A stretch of DNA of 64,000 nucleotides from JAGVSR01 sp033765145. Lineage in GTDB: Bacteria > Pseudomonadota > Alphaproteobacteria > Rhizobiales > Hyphomicrobiaceae. Of the stretch, positions 8,615 through 17,881 are shown in pieces (the stretch's first letter is position 1; the number at the start of each line of letters is the position of its first letter). The notes under the pieces are model-generated. The model saw nothing but the letters and a program-made list of their open reading frames with translations, did no database searches and had not been told where the DNA came from. The stretch lies in the NCBI GenBank assembly GCA_033765145.1, contig JANRIH010000034.1:101327-165326 (forward strand), in the 5' to 3' direction. A program made the translations under genes and the position numbers.

Positions 8615-9196
8615 TCAATCGGGCGCCCAGCGCGAGACGATCTTCGTGAGATCGGGCCTTTCGCGCTCCTCGGGTTTCAGGGTCGGCGTGCCGATGTGGA
8701 CGAACCCGGCGATGCGCTCGTTCTCGGCCAGCGCAAGCGCGCGGCGCATGGCGGGACTGTAGGCGACCCACTCAGTGATCCAGGACGTGCCGTAGCCCAT
8801 GAGGTTGGCGGCGAGACACAAGTTGTATGCGGCAGCTCCGGCCGACAGGATTTGCTCCCATTCCGGCGCACCGCGCGTTTCCACGACCCGCGAGACGACG
8901 GCGATCACGAGCGGCGCGCGCAGGAACCGGCGCCGCTCGGTCTCGATGCGCACGGGCGACGGTGCCTCCGCCTCCTCGAGTTCCACGGCCTCGGCCGCTT
9001 TCTGGCCAAGGGCGGCGCGCGCCTCGCCCTCGATCAGGATGAAGCGCCAAGGCGCCAGCTTCTTGTGATCGGGAACGCGGGCGGCGATCGTCAGGATCGA
9101 TTGAATTTCCTCGTTGCTCGGGCCCGGTGCCGCCAGAAGATCGGGCTTCACGCTTCGGCGCGCTTTCAGGAAATCCAACATCGCTTCGTTCGTCAC
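8615..9196 (-). CDS. Nitroreductase family protein
   Basis: FMN-dependent oxidoreductase of 193 residues. It has the family FMN-binding N-terminus (MLDFLKARRSVKPD), the ILTIAARVPDHKKLAPWRFILI segment, and the ILSAGAAAYNLCLAANLMGYGTSWITEW region, ending with FVHIGTP. The size and the APWRF motif fit the small YdjA-like subgroup. I prefer the GTG at 9196, preceded by GGAGG at nine bases, over the GTG at 9217, whose upstream sequence lacks a ribosome site. Substrate is unknown; members reduce nitro compounds or quinones with NAD(P)H. Confidence 0.88.
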   Translation of the reverse strand: MTNEAMLDFLKARRSVKPDLLAAPGPSNEEIQSILTIAARVPDHKKLAPWRFILIEGEARAALGQKAAEAVELEEAEAPSPVRIETERRRFLRAPLVIAVVSRVVETRGAPEWEQILSAGAAAYNLCLAANLMGYGTSWITEWVAYSPAMRRALALAENERIAGFVHIGTPTLKPEERERPDLTKIVSRWAPD

Positions 9197-9357
9197 GTCG
9201 TCCTGCCTCCGCCGCACGAGGGTCGATCCCTACTCATCTTTCCGGCCAGCCCAATGCTCGATCTGTCATGTCACGGCAAGGGCTTATTGAATTGCCTGGT
9301 TGTTTTCCCTCGTCGGTCCAGGCGGGCTCTCGCTATCGCAACGGCGGGTCTGATACA

Positions 9358-11430
9358 ATGGCGACAAAGCGAGCGCCTTCGGGGAGGCATGTGGTGGGAT
9401 CGGAAAATCGGGGACCTGTGCAGCTTTTCGCAATTCCGCCCGCCCTCGCGCTCATGACGATTTGGGTCGCCTCGACCATTCTCGCCGTCAGTCCGGCTTC
9501 GGCCGATACGCCGACGATCGTCGTCATCGACGGCTCGGGCTCCATGTGGGGCAAGATGCCGGGGAACGAGACGGCGAAGTTCTATGCGACGCGCGATCAT
9601 CTGCGCGTGCTTTTGGGACAGGCCGCTCCCCAGTCCAGAACCGGGCTCGTCAGCTTCGGGCATCGGCGGAAGGGAGACTGTCAGGACGTCGAAGTGATCG
9701 CGCCCCCCGAAGCAGGAGGCGCCGCGCGCCTTGTGGAAGCCCTCGATCAACTCAATCCCAAGGGCAAAGGCCCGCTGGCGGAAGCCTTGAAGGCCGCGGC
9801 TGGATCGGTCGGCACAGGTGCTCAGGGAACCATCATCCTCATTCATGACGGCCTCGACAATTGTCAGCAAGACGCTTGCGCCACGGCAGGTCAAATCGCG
9901 AAGTCGAACCCGCGATTGAAGATCAACATCCTGTCGCTGGGGCTCGAAAAGGCCGACAGCGCCCGTATGCGGTGCGTCGCCGAACAGACCGGCGGCCGGC
10001 AGATCGAAGCCAGGACCGAGGCCGAGATCGGCAGCGCTCTCACCGAGTTTCTGAAGCCGAGCACGCTCGACCCCGCCGTGGCCGCTCAGCCCGCAGAAGC
10101 GGTCGTCACACCCCCTCCAACGCAGGCCAGCGGACCGCCCGGTCTTCGCCTGACGGCGGCGTTCAACGACGGTGGGACGATGATCGGCGGACCCATCGGC
10201 TGGGTCATCCGCCGTGTTCCGATCGACCCCGCCGCAGCGCCGCTCGTCGAGCGCACATCGGCGGAGATCAACGAGCCGCTCGACCCCGGAACTTATCAAG
10301 TGTCGGCGTCACTCGGCCTCGTGACACGCACCGTCGAATTCGAAGTCGGCAGCGCTGGCCCGAAGACCGAGCGTGTCGCTCTCGATGCCGGCACGCTGAA
10401 GATCGCGATGACCGCGAGCCGGGACGGGGCGCCGTTGAAGGCACCGGTCGTGTCGGTCATTCCCCTGTCCGCCGACGGCCGGCGCGACACACCGATCTGG
10501 ATCGGCCGCGAAGGTGTCGCGGAGCTTGTGGTCCCGTCAGGCTCCTATGAAGTGGATGTCGTCGACGGACTGGCGCGCGCCGCCGCGAAGGTCGCACTTC
10601 CGGCCGGAGGCACCGAGCGGGCCGATATCGTTCTCGAGACCGGAGAACTCACGCTCGCGGCTGTCGGAACCGAGGGCGGGGTGCCGCTCGACAATCTGAC
10701 GTTCGTGCTCGAAGTCGACGATCCCGAAGCGCCGCTCGGCCGGCGCGAGATCGCGCGGTCGGCCGCGCCGCGACCGACGTTCACGGTCGTCGCCGGGACC
10801 TATTACGTCACGGCGCTCCTTGGGCCAAATATCGTGCGTGACCGCGTCGCCGTCAGCATCGGCGACCGCGTGCAGCGCACACTCGTGCTCGGTACGGCGA
10901 GAGTGCGATTGAATGCAGAGCTCATCGGTGTTCCGGTGCCGCCCGACGTCCCGATCGCCTATCGGATCACCGAGATGCAGGGCCAGAAGCGGGTCGTCGC
11001 ACGAAGCTCGGCGGGCAAGCCCGCCTTCACGCTGGCAGCCGGCAGCTACAAGGTCGAAGCCCAGCTCGGGACGTCGAACGTCAAGACCAGCCGGCTGCTC
11101 GATGTGGCGTCGGGGAAGGACGTGACCGTCGACCTCGTCCTCGAAGCCAAGGAAGTGCGCGTCGGCGAATTGGAAGGCGTCCAGACCGGACCCGACACGC
11201 GCGCCGTCATCCGTGACCAGCGTGGCCGGACGGTCTGGCGCTCGCGGCGTGGCGACGATCTCGTGACGCTCTTGTCGCCGGGACGGTACGTCGTCAGTGT
11301 CGAATCGCAGGACGAGCGGCACGAACAGACGATCGAAGTGCTGTCGCAGGCCCCGAAGGGCGGGGGCGCAGCACCGGGCGGAAGCGAGCCCGCCTCCGGC
11401 CTCGAAAAGCCGGCCCGCGGCAAGAAGTGA
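9358..11430 (+). CDS. Exported vWA-domain protein with repeated beta-sandwich tail
   Basis: Product of 690 residues. The N-terminus has a positively charged leader and a hydrophobic segment (about 23-49) ending in SPASAD, a likely signal peptide. The vWA domain follows directly, with an intact MIDAS motif DGSGS at 58-62 and a HDGLDNC strand at 163-169. Cysteines at 108, 169, 174 and 206 point to an oxidising compartment. From about residue 250 the protein consists of a series of about 80-100-residue units, each ending in a pattern like 'GxYxVxAxLG' (for example GTYQVSASLGL, GTYYVTALLGP, GSYKVEAQLGT, GRYVVSVESQD). These resemble PEGA or carboxypeptidase-regulatory-like beta domains. The next gene encodes the same repeat type without the vWA part. 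Partner and function are unknown. Confidence 0.8.
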   Translation: MATKRAPSGRHVVGSENRGPVQLFAIPPALALMTIWVASTILAVSPASADTPTIVVIDGSGSMWGKMPGNETAKFYATRDHLRVLLGQAAPQSRTGLVSFGHRRKGDCQDVEVIAPPEAGGAARLVEALDQLNPKGKGPLAEALKAAAGSVGTGAQGTIILIHDGLDNCQQDACATAGQIAKSNPRLKINILSLGLEKADSARMRCVAEQTGGRQIEARTEAEIGSALTEFLKPSTLDPAVAAQPAEAVVTPPPTQASGPPGLRLTAAFNDGGTMIGGPIGWVIRRVPIDPAAAPLVERTSAEINEPLDPGTYQVSASLGLVTRTVEFEVGSAGPKTERVALDAGTLKIAMTASRDGAPLKAPVVSVIPLSADGRRDTPIWIGREGVAELVVPSGSYEVDVVDGLARAAAKVALPAGGTERADIVLETGELTLAAVGTEGGVPLDNLTFVLEVDDPEAPLGRREIARSAAPRPTFTVVAGTYYVTALLGPNIVRDRVAVSIGDRVQRTLVLGTARVRLNAELIGVPVPPDVPIAYRITEMQGQKRVVARSSAGKPAFTLAAGSYKVEAQLGTSNVKTSRLLDVASGKDVTVDLVLEAKEVRVGELEGVQTGPDTRAVIRDQRGRTVWRSRRGDDLVTLLSPGRYVVSVESQDERHEQTIEVLSQAPKGGGAAPGGSEPASGLEKPARGKK

Positions 11431-11566
11431 TGCCCGCCCAACGACAGCCTGCCACACTTCGATCAGGGTTTGAGGCTCTAGACGTTGATCCGCCGCATCG
11501 GCCGATGGGCGCTTCGGAACTTCCCGCCTCAGCCGGGGTCCCTCCCGCCTGACTGGACGACAGAAA

Positions 11567-12598
11567 ATGAGCACGCCTCGACAATCGATCTCTCTTCTCC
11601 GTCGGCGCGCCATCGTCATCGCGCTCATGGCAGGCGTCTCGATCCTGCCTCCGGGCGCCGTGGCGCAGGATGCCTTGCAGCCGGGCGCGCCGACCGCGCC
11701 GGCAGGTGGCTGGTCGACCGGAGCCGCGCCTGATGCCACGCCGGGACCGCCGGCTGATCTCCCGCCGCAGAATGTCACGGTCGTGCCGCGCGCTCCGGGC
11801 GACAATTCGAGCAACGCGGCGAGCGAAGGTCGCGCCGCGATCCAACTCGTGGCGCTCCTGACGACCGATGGCCAGCACATCGACCAGGGGCTCATCTGGC
11901 GCATCTATCGCGACCAGCAGGGCCGACCGGCGGACCTCGCGCCGCTCAGCACGCTCCGGGAGGCCAGCCCGATCGTCGAACTGGCGCCCGGGAACTACAT
12001 CGTCAACGCGGCGTTCGGACGGGCTCATCTCACGCGGCGCATCACGGTCGCGCAGGCTTCTTCCGTCACGGCGACGGAGCAGTTCGTTCTCAACGCCGGC
12101 GGGCTCAGGCTCGCGGCCCTCATCGGCGGCAAAGCGGCTCCGCCCAACGCCGTCACCTACGATATCTTCACGGACCGCGATCAAACCGACAGCCGGCGCC
12201 AGGTCATGACCGGTGCCAAGCCCGGTCTCATCATCCGGCTGAACGCCGGCATCTATCACGTCGTCTCGACGTACGGTGACGGAAACGCGACGGTCCGGAG
12301 CGACGTGACGGTCGAAGCCGGCAAGCTCACGGAAGCCACTATCACTCACAGCTTCGCGAAAGTGACGTTCCGACTCGTGGCGCGACCGGGCGGCGAAGCG
12401 CTTCCCGGAACGGAGTGGAGTGTTCAGACGGACGACGGGCATGTCGTCAAGGAGAGCGTCGGCGCGTTGCCGACGCATACGCTGGCGCCCGGCGACTACG
12501 TCGTGATCGCGAAATCGTTCGGGCAGACCTACACGCGGCGGTTCAAACTCGTGGACGGGCAGATCGCGCAGATCGAAGTGACGACTGAGCTTCGATAG
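11567..12598 (+). CDS. Exported repeat-domain protein, paralogue of the vWA protein tail
   Basis: Product of 343 residues with a signal peptide (basic RRR, hydrophobic IVIALMAGVSIL, cleavage near AVAQD) and a Pro/Ala-rich linker to about residue 80. The rest carries the same beta-sandwich units as the tail of the preceding protein: GNYIVNAAFGRAHLTRRITV, AGIYHVVSTYGDGNATVRSDV, GDYVVIAKSFGQTYTRRFKLV. It lies 136 bases after the vWA gene on the same strand and is probably co-expressed with it. The shared repeats suggest duplication and functional partnership in the envelope. No catalytic motif is visible. Confidence 0.72.
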   Translation: MSTPRQSISLLRRRAIVIALMAGVSILPPGAVAQDALQPGAPTAPAGGWSTGAAPDATPGPPADLPPQNVTVVPRAPGDNSSNAASEGRAAIQLVALLTTDGQHIDQGLIWRIYRDQQGRPADLAPLSTLREASPIVELAPGNYIVNAAFGRAHLTRRITVAQASSVTATEQFVLNAGGLRLAALIGGKAAPPNAVTYDIFTDRDQTDSRRQVMTGAKPGLIIRLNAGIYHVVSTYGDGNATVRSDVTVEAGKLTEATITHSFAKVTFRLVARPGGEALPGTEWSVQTDDGHVVKESVGALPTHTLAPGDYVVIAKSFGQTYTRRFKLVDGQIAQIEVTTELR

Positions 12599-12631
12599 CG
12601 GCCGCACGCCGGCGGGCTTCGTCGGGTCGTT

Positions 12632-13393
12632 CTAGAAATTGGTCAGTACCCAATCCGTCGGGCAGCGGTGCGCGCGCATGCGCTCGGTCACCTCGTCGCG
12701 CTCGCGTGCGCGCTTCTCTTCATGCAGGATGCCGCGCGCGATCTGCCAGTGCTCGCAGGCCGTCGTCAGATCGCCTTCGGCGCGCGCGATTTCTGCCAAG
12801 TCAAGGCGCGCGGCGGCATGGACGATGGCGAGTTTCAATTTGCTGGCCTGACGCACGACCTCGCGCAGAAGTTCGCTGGCGGGTTTCAATTCACCGGCGG
12901 CGAGGGCGCGGCGGGCATCGCCCAAGAGCTTCAATGCGGCGCGTGAGACTTCATCGGGAACATTGACCTGTACGGTCGAGGTCGCGGGAGGAGGCGTGTG
13001 TGTCGATGGCATGCGTGCTGCTTCTGCGGACGTCTCGACGGGTGGTCGCGGCGCCGGTTGTGGATCGTTCGACGGCTGTGGTGAGCGGGCTGTTGGCGAT
13101 GCGGCGGCCGCATCCTGCCTGTCAGGTGCCGGAGTGGGCGAAGCTGCAGTTGATGGTACGGAACTCGTGGGCGCGGAACCGGCCTTGCGGTCGAGCGCGA
13201 GTTTCGTCGCATCGGAAACGTTCGCCGGAAGGGTGTCGGTGGCGGGCGGCGATCTGTTGACCAGCGTTGCTTGAAGCGTTTCCGCATCCGATGGTGCGGC
13301 CTCGCGCGCCGCCTTGCGTCGCGACCGGCGAGCGGTGCCAATGATGATTGCCACGAGGGCCAACCACGGCAACGCCAGGATGACGGCGCCCAT
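12632..13393 (-). CDS. Single-pass membrane protein with proline-rich linker and helical C-terminus
   Basis: Product of about 253 residues. An N-terminal transmembrane helix (MGAVILALPWLALVAIIIGT) is followed by a basic stop-transfer stretch (ARRSRRKAAR). A long Pro/Ala/Ser/Thr-rich cytoplasmic linker comes next, then a helical domain at about 155-245 with the TPR-like pattern ALKLLGDARRALAAGELKPASELLREVVRQ and ARLDLAEIARAEGDLTTACEHWQIARGIL. The start is uncertain: the frame runs to a GTG at 13468 that lies only 33 bases after the stop of the upstream solute-binding protein, so the two may form an operon. I take the ATG at 13393, where the membrane segment begins. The function is not recognised. 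Confidence 0.6.
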   Translation of the reverse strand: MGAVILALPWLALVAIIIGTARRSRRKAAREAAPSDAETLQATLVNRSPPATDTLPANVSDATKLALDRKAGSAPTSSVPSTAASPTPAPDRQDAAAASPTARSPQPSNDPQPAPRPPVETSAEAARMPSTHTPPPATSTVQVNVPDEVSRAALKLLGDARRALAAGELKPASELLREVVRQASKLKLAIVHAAARLDLAEIARAEGDLTTACEHWQIARGILHEEKRARERDEVTERMRAHRCPTDWVLTNF

Positions 13394-13501
13394 CGGTCCT
13401 TCGATCAGTCCCAATACGCCGTCCAGGCTACCGTCTCCACGGCATGCGCTCCCGGAACCGGCGCGCACGCTCCCTTAGGACTTCCCCGATTGCGGCATCC
13501 G

Positions 13502-14563
13502 TCAACGGAACGGCGCCGGCAAGAGTATTCCGCCACGGCTCCAGAGATCGTTCAAGCCGCGCGCGAGCTTGAATGGCGAATTGGCGCCGAGGTTGCGGTC
13601 GAACATCTCGCCGTAGTGGCCGACTTGCTTCACTATTTGGTAGGTCCAGTCCGGAGCGAGGCCGAGCGACTGCCCGAGGGATGCCTCGACGCCGAGGAAG
13701 CGGCGGATGCCGTAGCCGCCCGTTTCGCGCAGCGTATCGATGTTCTCGCGCGTGAGGCCCAGTTCCTCGGCCTCGATCAACGCCATCAGCGTCCAGCGCA
13801 CGATGGTGAACCACGGATCGTCGCCCTGGCGGACGACCGGCCCCAACAGTTCATGAGTAATGACTTCGGGCAGCAGAATGTGCGCCGCGGGGTCTGGCTG
13901 CTGGCTTCGCTCGATCGCCAGCAGAGAGGCGTCCGAAGTCAGAAGCGTGCACACATCCGTGTTGTAAGCGCGGATCAGTTCGTCCCACTTGTCCCGTTCG
14001 ACGAGCGTGAAACGCATCTGGCGCGCTTTGAAATAGTCCTCGATGCCGATGGCGCCCGCGGTGCCGGACTGGACGCAAATCGACGCCCCGGAGAGTTCGA
14101 GCACGCTTGACACCGCAACCGCGCGCTTGACGAGGAAGCCTTGCCCGTCATGCAGAAGAACGCCGGCGAAGCGCACGCCGAGATCGGCCTCGCGCGAGAA
14201 TGTGTCACCGGTCGCGCGGAGAAGAACGTCGATGTCGCCCGACGTCAGGACGACGAACCGGTCCGACGAATTGACGGGCCGGAACCGGACGGCGGATTTG
14301 TCGCCGAGAACGGCCGCGGCCACCGCCTGGCAGAATTCGACCTCCATGCCGGTCCAGCTGCCATCGGGTCCAAGACGCGACAGCCCGCCGAGCTTGTCGC
14401 CGACGCCGCAGGAGACGTGCCCGCGCTTGCGAACCTCCTCGAGCGTGCCCGACGCCGCCTCGGACGGAGTGGCTATCGGCAGGCCGAGGCCCAGCGCAAG
14501 AAAAGCCGCAGCGATGGCGGCGAGCTTCCGGACGGGGCTTCTGGCTCTGTCCCTGATCTGCAT
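13502..14563 (-). CDS. Family-3 solute-binding protein (general amino-acid type)
   Basis: Periplasmic substrate-binding protein of 353 residues resembling AapJ/BztA. It has a signal peptide (VRKLAAIAAAFLALGLGL, cleavage after PSEAA) and the typical start of the mature protein, LEEVRKRGHVSCGVG. It continues with WTGMEVEFCQAVAAAVLGD, NSSDRFVVLTSGDIDVL and a C-terminal PDWTYQIVKQVGHYGEMFDRNLG. No permease or ATPase gene is next to it; instead it is followed by a membrane-anchored proline-rich protein. It is therefore an orphan binding protein, perhaps a ligand sensor or a subunit sharing a distant transporter. The ATG at 14563 lacks a strong ribosome site, so the start could be one of the nearby GTG codons. 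Confidence 0.82.
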   Translation of the reverse strand: MQIRDRARSPVRKLAAIAAAFLALGLGLPIATPSEAASGTLEEVRKRGHVSCGVGDKLGGLSRLGPDGSWTGMEVEFCQAVAAAVLGDKSAVRFRPVNSSDRFVVLTSGDIDVLLRATGDTFSREADLGVRFAGVLLHDGQGFLVKRAVAVSSVLELSGASICVQSGTAGAIGIEDYFKARQMRFTLVERDKWDELIRAYNTDVCTLLTSDASLLAIERSQQPDPAAHILLPEVITHELLGPVVRQGDDPWFTIVRWTLMALIEAEELGLTRENIDTLRETGGYGIRRFLGVEASLGQSLGLAPDWTYQIVKQVGHYGEMFDRNLGANSPFKLARGLNDLWSRGGILLPAPFR

Positions 14564-14835
14564 GAGCGTACCACACGTCCTTCGGCTGTTGCCTGCCCGG
14601 CCTGCCGCCGGTCGTTGCGCGAGATTCGTTGTCCGCGTCATTTTCCTACGTGATCCGGGCACACAATTGAGCGCTCGTGACCCTGATCTGGGGCGCTGTT
14701 CTCGTCGCGCGCGACCTCCGTCGCTCTCTTGCACCCGGCCCAACCCCTGTTCCGGGCTGCCGGCCTGTCCATGACCCGCGCAAGCCGTCGCGGAATAGCG
14801 CCTCGGCGCATACTGATCTACCCTCTCTCCCGGCC

Positions 14836-14868
14836 GGTCAAGGTCTTGACCCCAGGCGCACTTTGCGC
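14836..14868. promoter_or_regulatory. Perfect dyad and hairpin upstream of the cystathionine beta-lyase gene
   Basis: GGTCAAGGTCTTGACC at 14836-14851 has perfect 7-base arms around two central bases, the look of an operator. Four bases on, GGCGCA-CTT-TGCGCC (14854-14868) forms a perfect short hairpin. Both lie about 75-105 bases before the ATG at 14940, within the 376-base spacer between divergent genes. The rest of that spacer shows no gene. I see no match to a SAM riboswitch consensus. Confidence 0.4.
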
Positions 14869-14939
14869 CACACGCCGCCGACCTTCCCAAGCCGCGCCGG
14901 TCCCCGGCGTGCTCCTTGGGCCATGAAAGGCTCAGAGCC

Positions 14940-16139
14940 ATGTCCAAGCGCGATGCCGCCCCGTCGTCCGACTCCGAACCTCCGCATCATCCGGAGACGG
15001 ACGTTGTCCACGCCGGGCGCGCGCCGCACGACCACATGGGCTTCGTGAACATACCGCCCTTTCGCGGCTCGACTGTCCTGTTCCCGACGCTCGACGCGCT
15101 CGAAGGCCACAAACAGCCGTTCACGTATGGCCGGCGCGGAACGCCGACCGTCAAGGCGCTCGAAGAGGCGCTCGCCCACCTCGAGGGCGGGCACCGCGCG
15201 CGGCTCGTCTCATCGGGCTATCAGGCCGTCACGACCGCTATCCTCGCGTTCGCCGAGGCGGGTGATCACATCCTTATCACCGACAGCGTCTATCAGCCGA
15301 CACGGCATTTCGCCGACACGCTCCTAAAGAGGCTCGGCGTCGAGACCGAGTACTACGATCCGCTGATCGGTGCGGACATCGCGACCCTCTTCCGGCCCAA
15401 TACGCGCCTCGTGCTGACGGAAAGCCCCGGATCACAGACGTTCGAGGTTCAGGACATTCCCGCGATCACGGCGGCCGCGCGTGAGCGCGGCATCTGGGTC
15501 CTCATGGACAACACATGGGCGACGCCGCTCTTCTTCCAGCCGTTCCGGCATGGTGTCGACGTCTCCATTCATGCGGCGACGAAATACATCGTCGGCCATG
15601 CCGATGCATTGCTCGGGGTCGTGACGTCGAACGCCCGCGCCGCACCTCATGTCGAGCGTGCGGCAGGAGCGCTCGGTGTATGCCCGGGCTCGGAGGAGAC
15701 GTATCTCGGCGCGCGCGGGCTCAGGACCCTCGCGGTCAGGCTCGCGCGGCACCAGGAAAACGGCATCCAGCTCGCGACGTGGCTTGCGGGACGCAGCGAA
15801 GTGGCGCGCGTCCTCCATCCCGCGCTCGCGACCGATCCCGGACATACGATCTGGGCGCGCGACTTCATGGGTGCGAGCGGGCTCTTCAGCGTCGTCCTCA
15901 AGCCCTGTGATCGCGCGGCGCTGGCGCGTTTCCTCGACGGGCTCACGCTCTTCGCCATGGGCTATTCGTGGGGCGGCTACGAAAGCCTCATCCTGCCGTT
16001 CGACTGCACTGGCTACCGCAGCGCCACCCGGTGGAAGCCCGAGGGCCCGGCGCTCCGCATCCACGCCGGGCTCGAGAATGCCGACGATCTCATCGCAGAT
16101 CTCGCGCGTGGGTTCGAGCGTCTCGGATCAGCTACCTGA
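14940..16139 (+). CDS. metC: Cystathionine beta-lyase (PLP, Cys/Met metabolism family)
   Basis: PLP-dependent enzyme of 399 residues. It is expected to convert cystathionine to homocysteine, pyruvate and ammonia in methionine synthesis. The fold-type I signature is complete: YGRRGTPTVKALEEALAHLEGG, the phosphate-binding SSGYQAVTTAI, Asp190 in VLMDNTW, and the Schiff-base lysine Lys215 in SIHAATKYIVGHAD. The C-terminal LFAMGYSWGGYESLILP matches the beta-lyase subgroup better than gamma-synthases. The ATG at 14940 (MSKRD) was preferred to a TTG at 14916. Its last 8 bases overlap the end of the convergent transporter gene. Paralogues with different sulfur substrates exist, so the exact substrate is an inference. 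Confidence 0.9.
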   Translation: MSKRDAAPSSDSEPPHHPETDVVHAGRAPHDHMGFVNIPPFRGSTVLFPTLDALEGHKQPFTYGRRGTPTVKALEEALAHLEGGHRARLVSSGYQAVTTAILAFAEAGDHILITDSVYQPTRHFADTLLKRLGVETEYYDPLIGADIATLFRPNTRLVLTESPGSQTFEVQDIPAITAAARERGIWVLMDNTWATPLFFQPFRHGVDVSIHAATKYIVGHADALLGVVTSNARAAPHVERAAGALGVCPGSEETYLGARGLRTLAVRLARHQENGIQLATWLAGRSEVARVLHPALATDPGHTIWARDFMGASGLFSVVLKPCDRAALARFLDGLTLFAMGYSWGGYESLILPFDCTGYRSATRWKPEGPALRIHAGLENADDLIADLARGFERLGSAT

Positions 16140-17646
16140 TCGGCCCCATGAGGCGCTTGACCCAGGGCGTCAGCGCCAGGAGGATCAGGGCGAGCGCGAA
16201 GATCACGAGACCCTGGACAAGAAAGAAGTTCATGAGCGCCGTGGGCTCGGTTGCCGTGAATTTGGACCCGGCGAGGCTCGCGAGCTTGTTGCCGAAGGCG
16301 GCGCCCAAGAACCAAATGCCGAGAACCAGTCCCGTCGCGCGGATCGGCGCGAGCTTCGTCATGGTACTGAGGCCAACCGGGCTCAGGCAAAGTTCACCCG
16401 CCGTCTGGAGCGCGAACAGTCCGATCAGCCACAGCGGACTGACGCGGCCTTCGGCGGTCAGCAAGGCGGCTGGAACCATCAGCAGGGACGAGAGCGCGAG
16501 CAGCACAAGCGCCAGCACGAACTTCATGGGCGCGGACGGCTGGCGCGCACCGAGCCGGGTCCATAGCATCACGAAGAGCGGCGCCAGGAGGATCACGAAC
16601 AGCGGGTTCAGGGACTGATACCAGGACGAGGGAAACGCGATGCCCTGGATCTCGTTTCTCGTCAACGTGTCGGCGAAGAGCGCGATCGTGAAGCCCATCT
16701 GCTCGAAGATCGCCCAGAAGACCATCGCGGCAGAAAAGAAGACGCCGATCGCGGCGAGACGGCGCGAGGTTTCGTTCGGCCGCAGCGCGAACCAAGCAAT
16801 AGAGAGGATGGGCGCCAGCACGAAAATGGCGCGGAGCCATTCCCAGCCGGGCTCATCGGACAGGATCGTCAGAGCGAGCAGCGTCAGCGTGCCGCCGATC
16901 ATCGCAGCGATCGGCCAGGGGCCTCGGCCGAGAAATGGTTCGTCGCCCGTTTCGACCGGACGCTGCTGGCCGGCCTCCACGACATCCCGGCCCGAGAGAT
17001 AGACGAGGAGGCCGACAACCATGCCGACGCCGGCCGCCGCAAATCCAAAGTGCCAGCTCAATTCCGGCGCGATCCCGGCGCTGCCGAGCCATCCCTTGAA
17101 CAGCACGCCCTGCGCCAGGAAGCCCGTGACGAGCGGGGCCAGAAAGCCGCCGATGTTGATCCCCATATAGAAAAGCGAGAACCCCGCGTCGCGGCGCGTG
17201 TCGTTCGCGGGATAAAGGCCCCCGACGAGGGCCGAGATCGACGGCTTGAACAGCCCCGTTCCGAGGGCCACCAGCACGAGGCCCAGATAGAATGACGAGA
17301 GGTCGTGAATGGCGAGAACGAAGTGCCCGAGCGCGATCACGGCGCCGCCGAACATGACGGCCCGGCTTGGCCCGAGCCAGCGATCCGCCACGAAGCCGCC
17401 GGGGATCGAAAGCATGTAGACGGCCATCGTGTAGTTGCCGTAGACGACCGCGGCGTCGGTCAACGACAGTTCTAGGCCGCCGGCCGTGACCGGCGCGACC
17501 ATGAACAGCGTCAATAACGCCCTCATGCCGTAATAGGAAAACCGTTCCCACAATTCGGCAAAGAAGAGGAAAGCCAATCCTTTCGGATGGCCGGCAAACA
17601 CCCCGCGTGCCGCGCGTCCGGCCGCACGTTCATCCCCTGCCACCAT
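16132..17646 (-). CDS. POT-family proton-coupled oligopeptide transporter
   Basis: Inner-membrane symporter of 504 residues taking up di- and tripeptides. The N-terminus carries the POT signature LAFLFFAELWERFSYYGMRALLTLFM (ExxERFxYY). The second signature region includes FSLFYMGINIGGFLAPLVTG, and around fourteen hydrophobic segments are visible, as usual for this family. The ATG at 17646 has AAGGCGGA upstream. The gene ends tail-to-tail with metC with an 8-base overlap (stops at 16132 and 16139). It is divergent from the Rrf2-type regulator gene, which may control it, though this is inference from position only. Confidence 0.92.
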   Translation of the reverse strand: MVAGDERAAGRAARGVFAGHPKGLAFLFFAELWERFSYYGMRALLTLFMVAPVTAGGLELSLTDAAVVYGNYTMAVYMLSIPGGFVADRWLGPSRAVMFGGAVIALGHFVLAIHDLSSFYLGLVLVALGTGLFKPSISALVGGLYPANDTRRDAGFSLFYMGINIGGFLAPLVTGFLAQGVLFKGWLGSAGIAPELSWHFGFAAAGVGMVVGLLVYLSGRDVVEAGQQRPVETGDEPFLGRGPWPIAAMIGGTLTLLALTILSDEPGWEWLRAIFVLAPILSIAWFALRPNETSRRLAAIGVFFSAAMVFWAIFEQMGFTIALFADTLTRNEIQGIAFPSSWYQSLNPLFVILLAPLFVMLWTRLGARQPSAPMKFVLALVLLALSSLLMVPAALLTAEGRVSPLWLIGLFALQTAGELCLSPVGLSTMTKLAPIRATGLVLGIWFLGAAFGNKLASLAGSKFTATEPTALMNFFLVQGLVIFALALILLALTPWVKRLMGPIR

Positions 17647-17881
17647 GCTGATCCGCCTTGCTATTCCCCGCCCGAGCCTCGATCGGTGGCGCGACAGTGG
17701 CGGCTCGGCCCCGCGATGGCAAGCTCCGCACCTATTCGTGCCCGATTATGATAACTCGTCGAATTGCGTGGCGCGTGTGGTCAGTATAGGAATTGATGTT
17801 GCGCAGGGGGGGCAAACGTGTGGCGACGCTCGACAATCGGCGATCGGCCCACTGCCGGCGCAAGCGTGAACAGAGGACGGA

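Noticed and set aside
13502..14563. Complete amino-acid ABC transporter
   Set aside because: There are no permease or ATPase genes beside the binding protein; the next gene encodes an unrelated membrane-anchored protein.
14564..14939. SAM riboswitch before metC
   Set aside because: The visible structures are a palindrome and a short hairpin; neither fits a SAM-I or SAM-II consensus.
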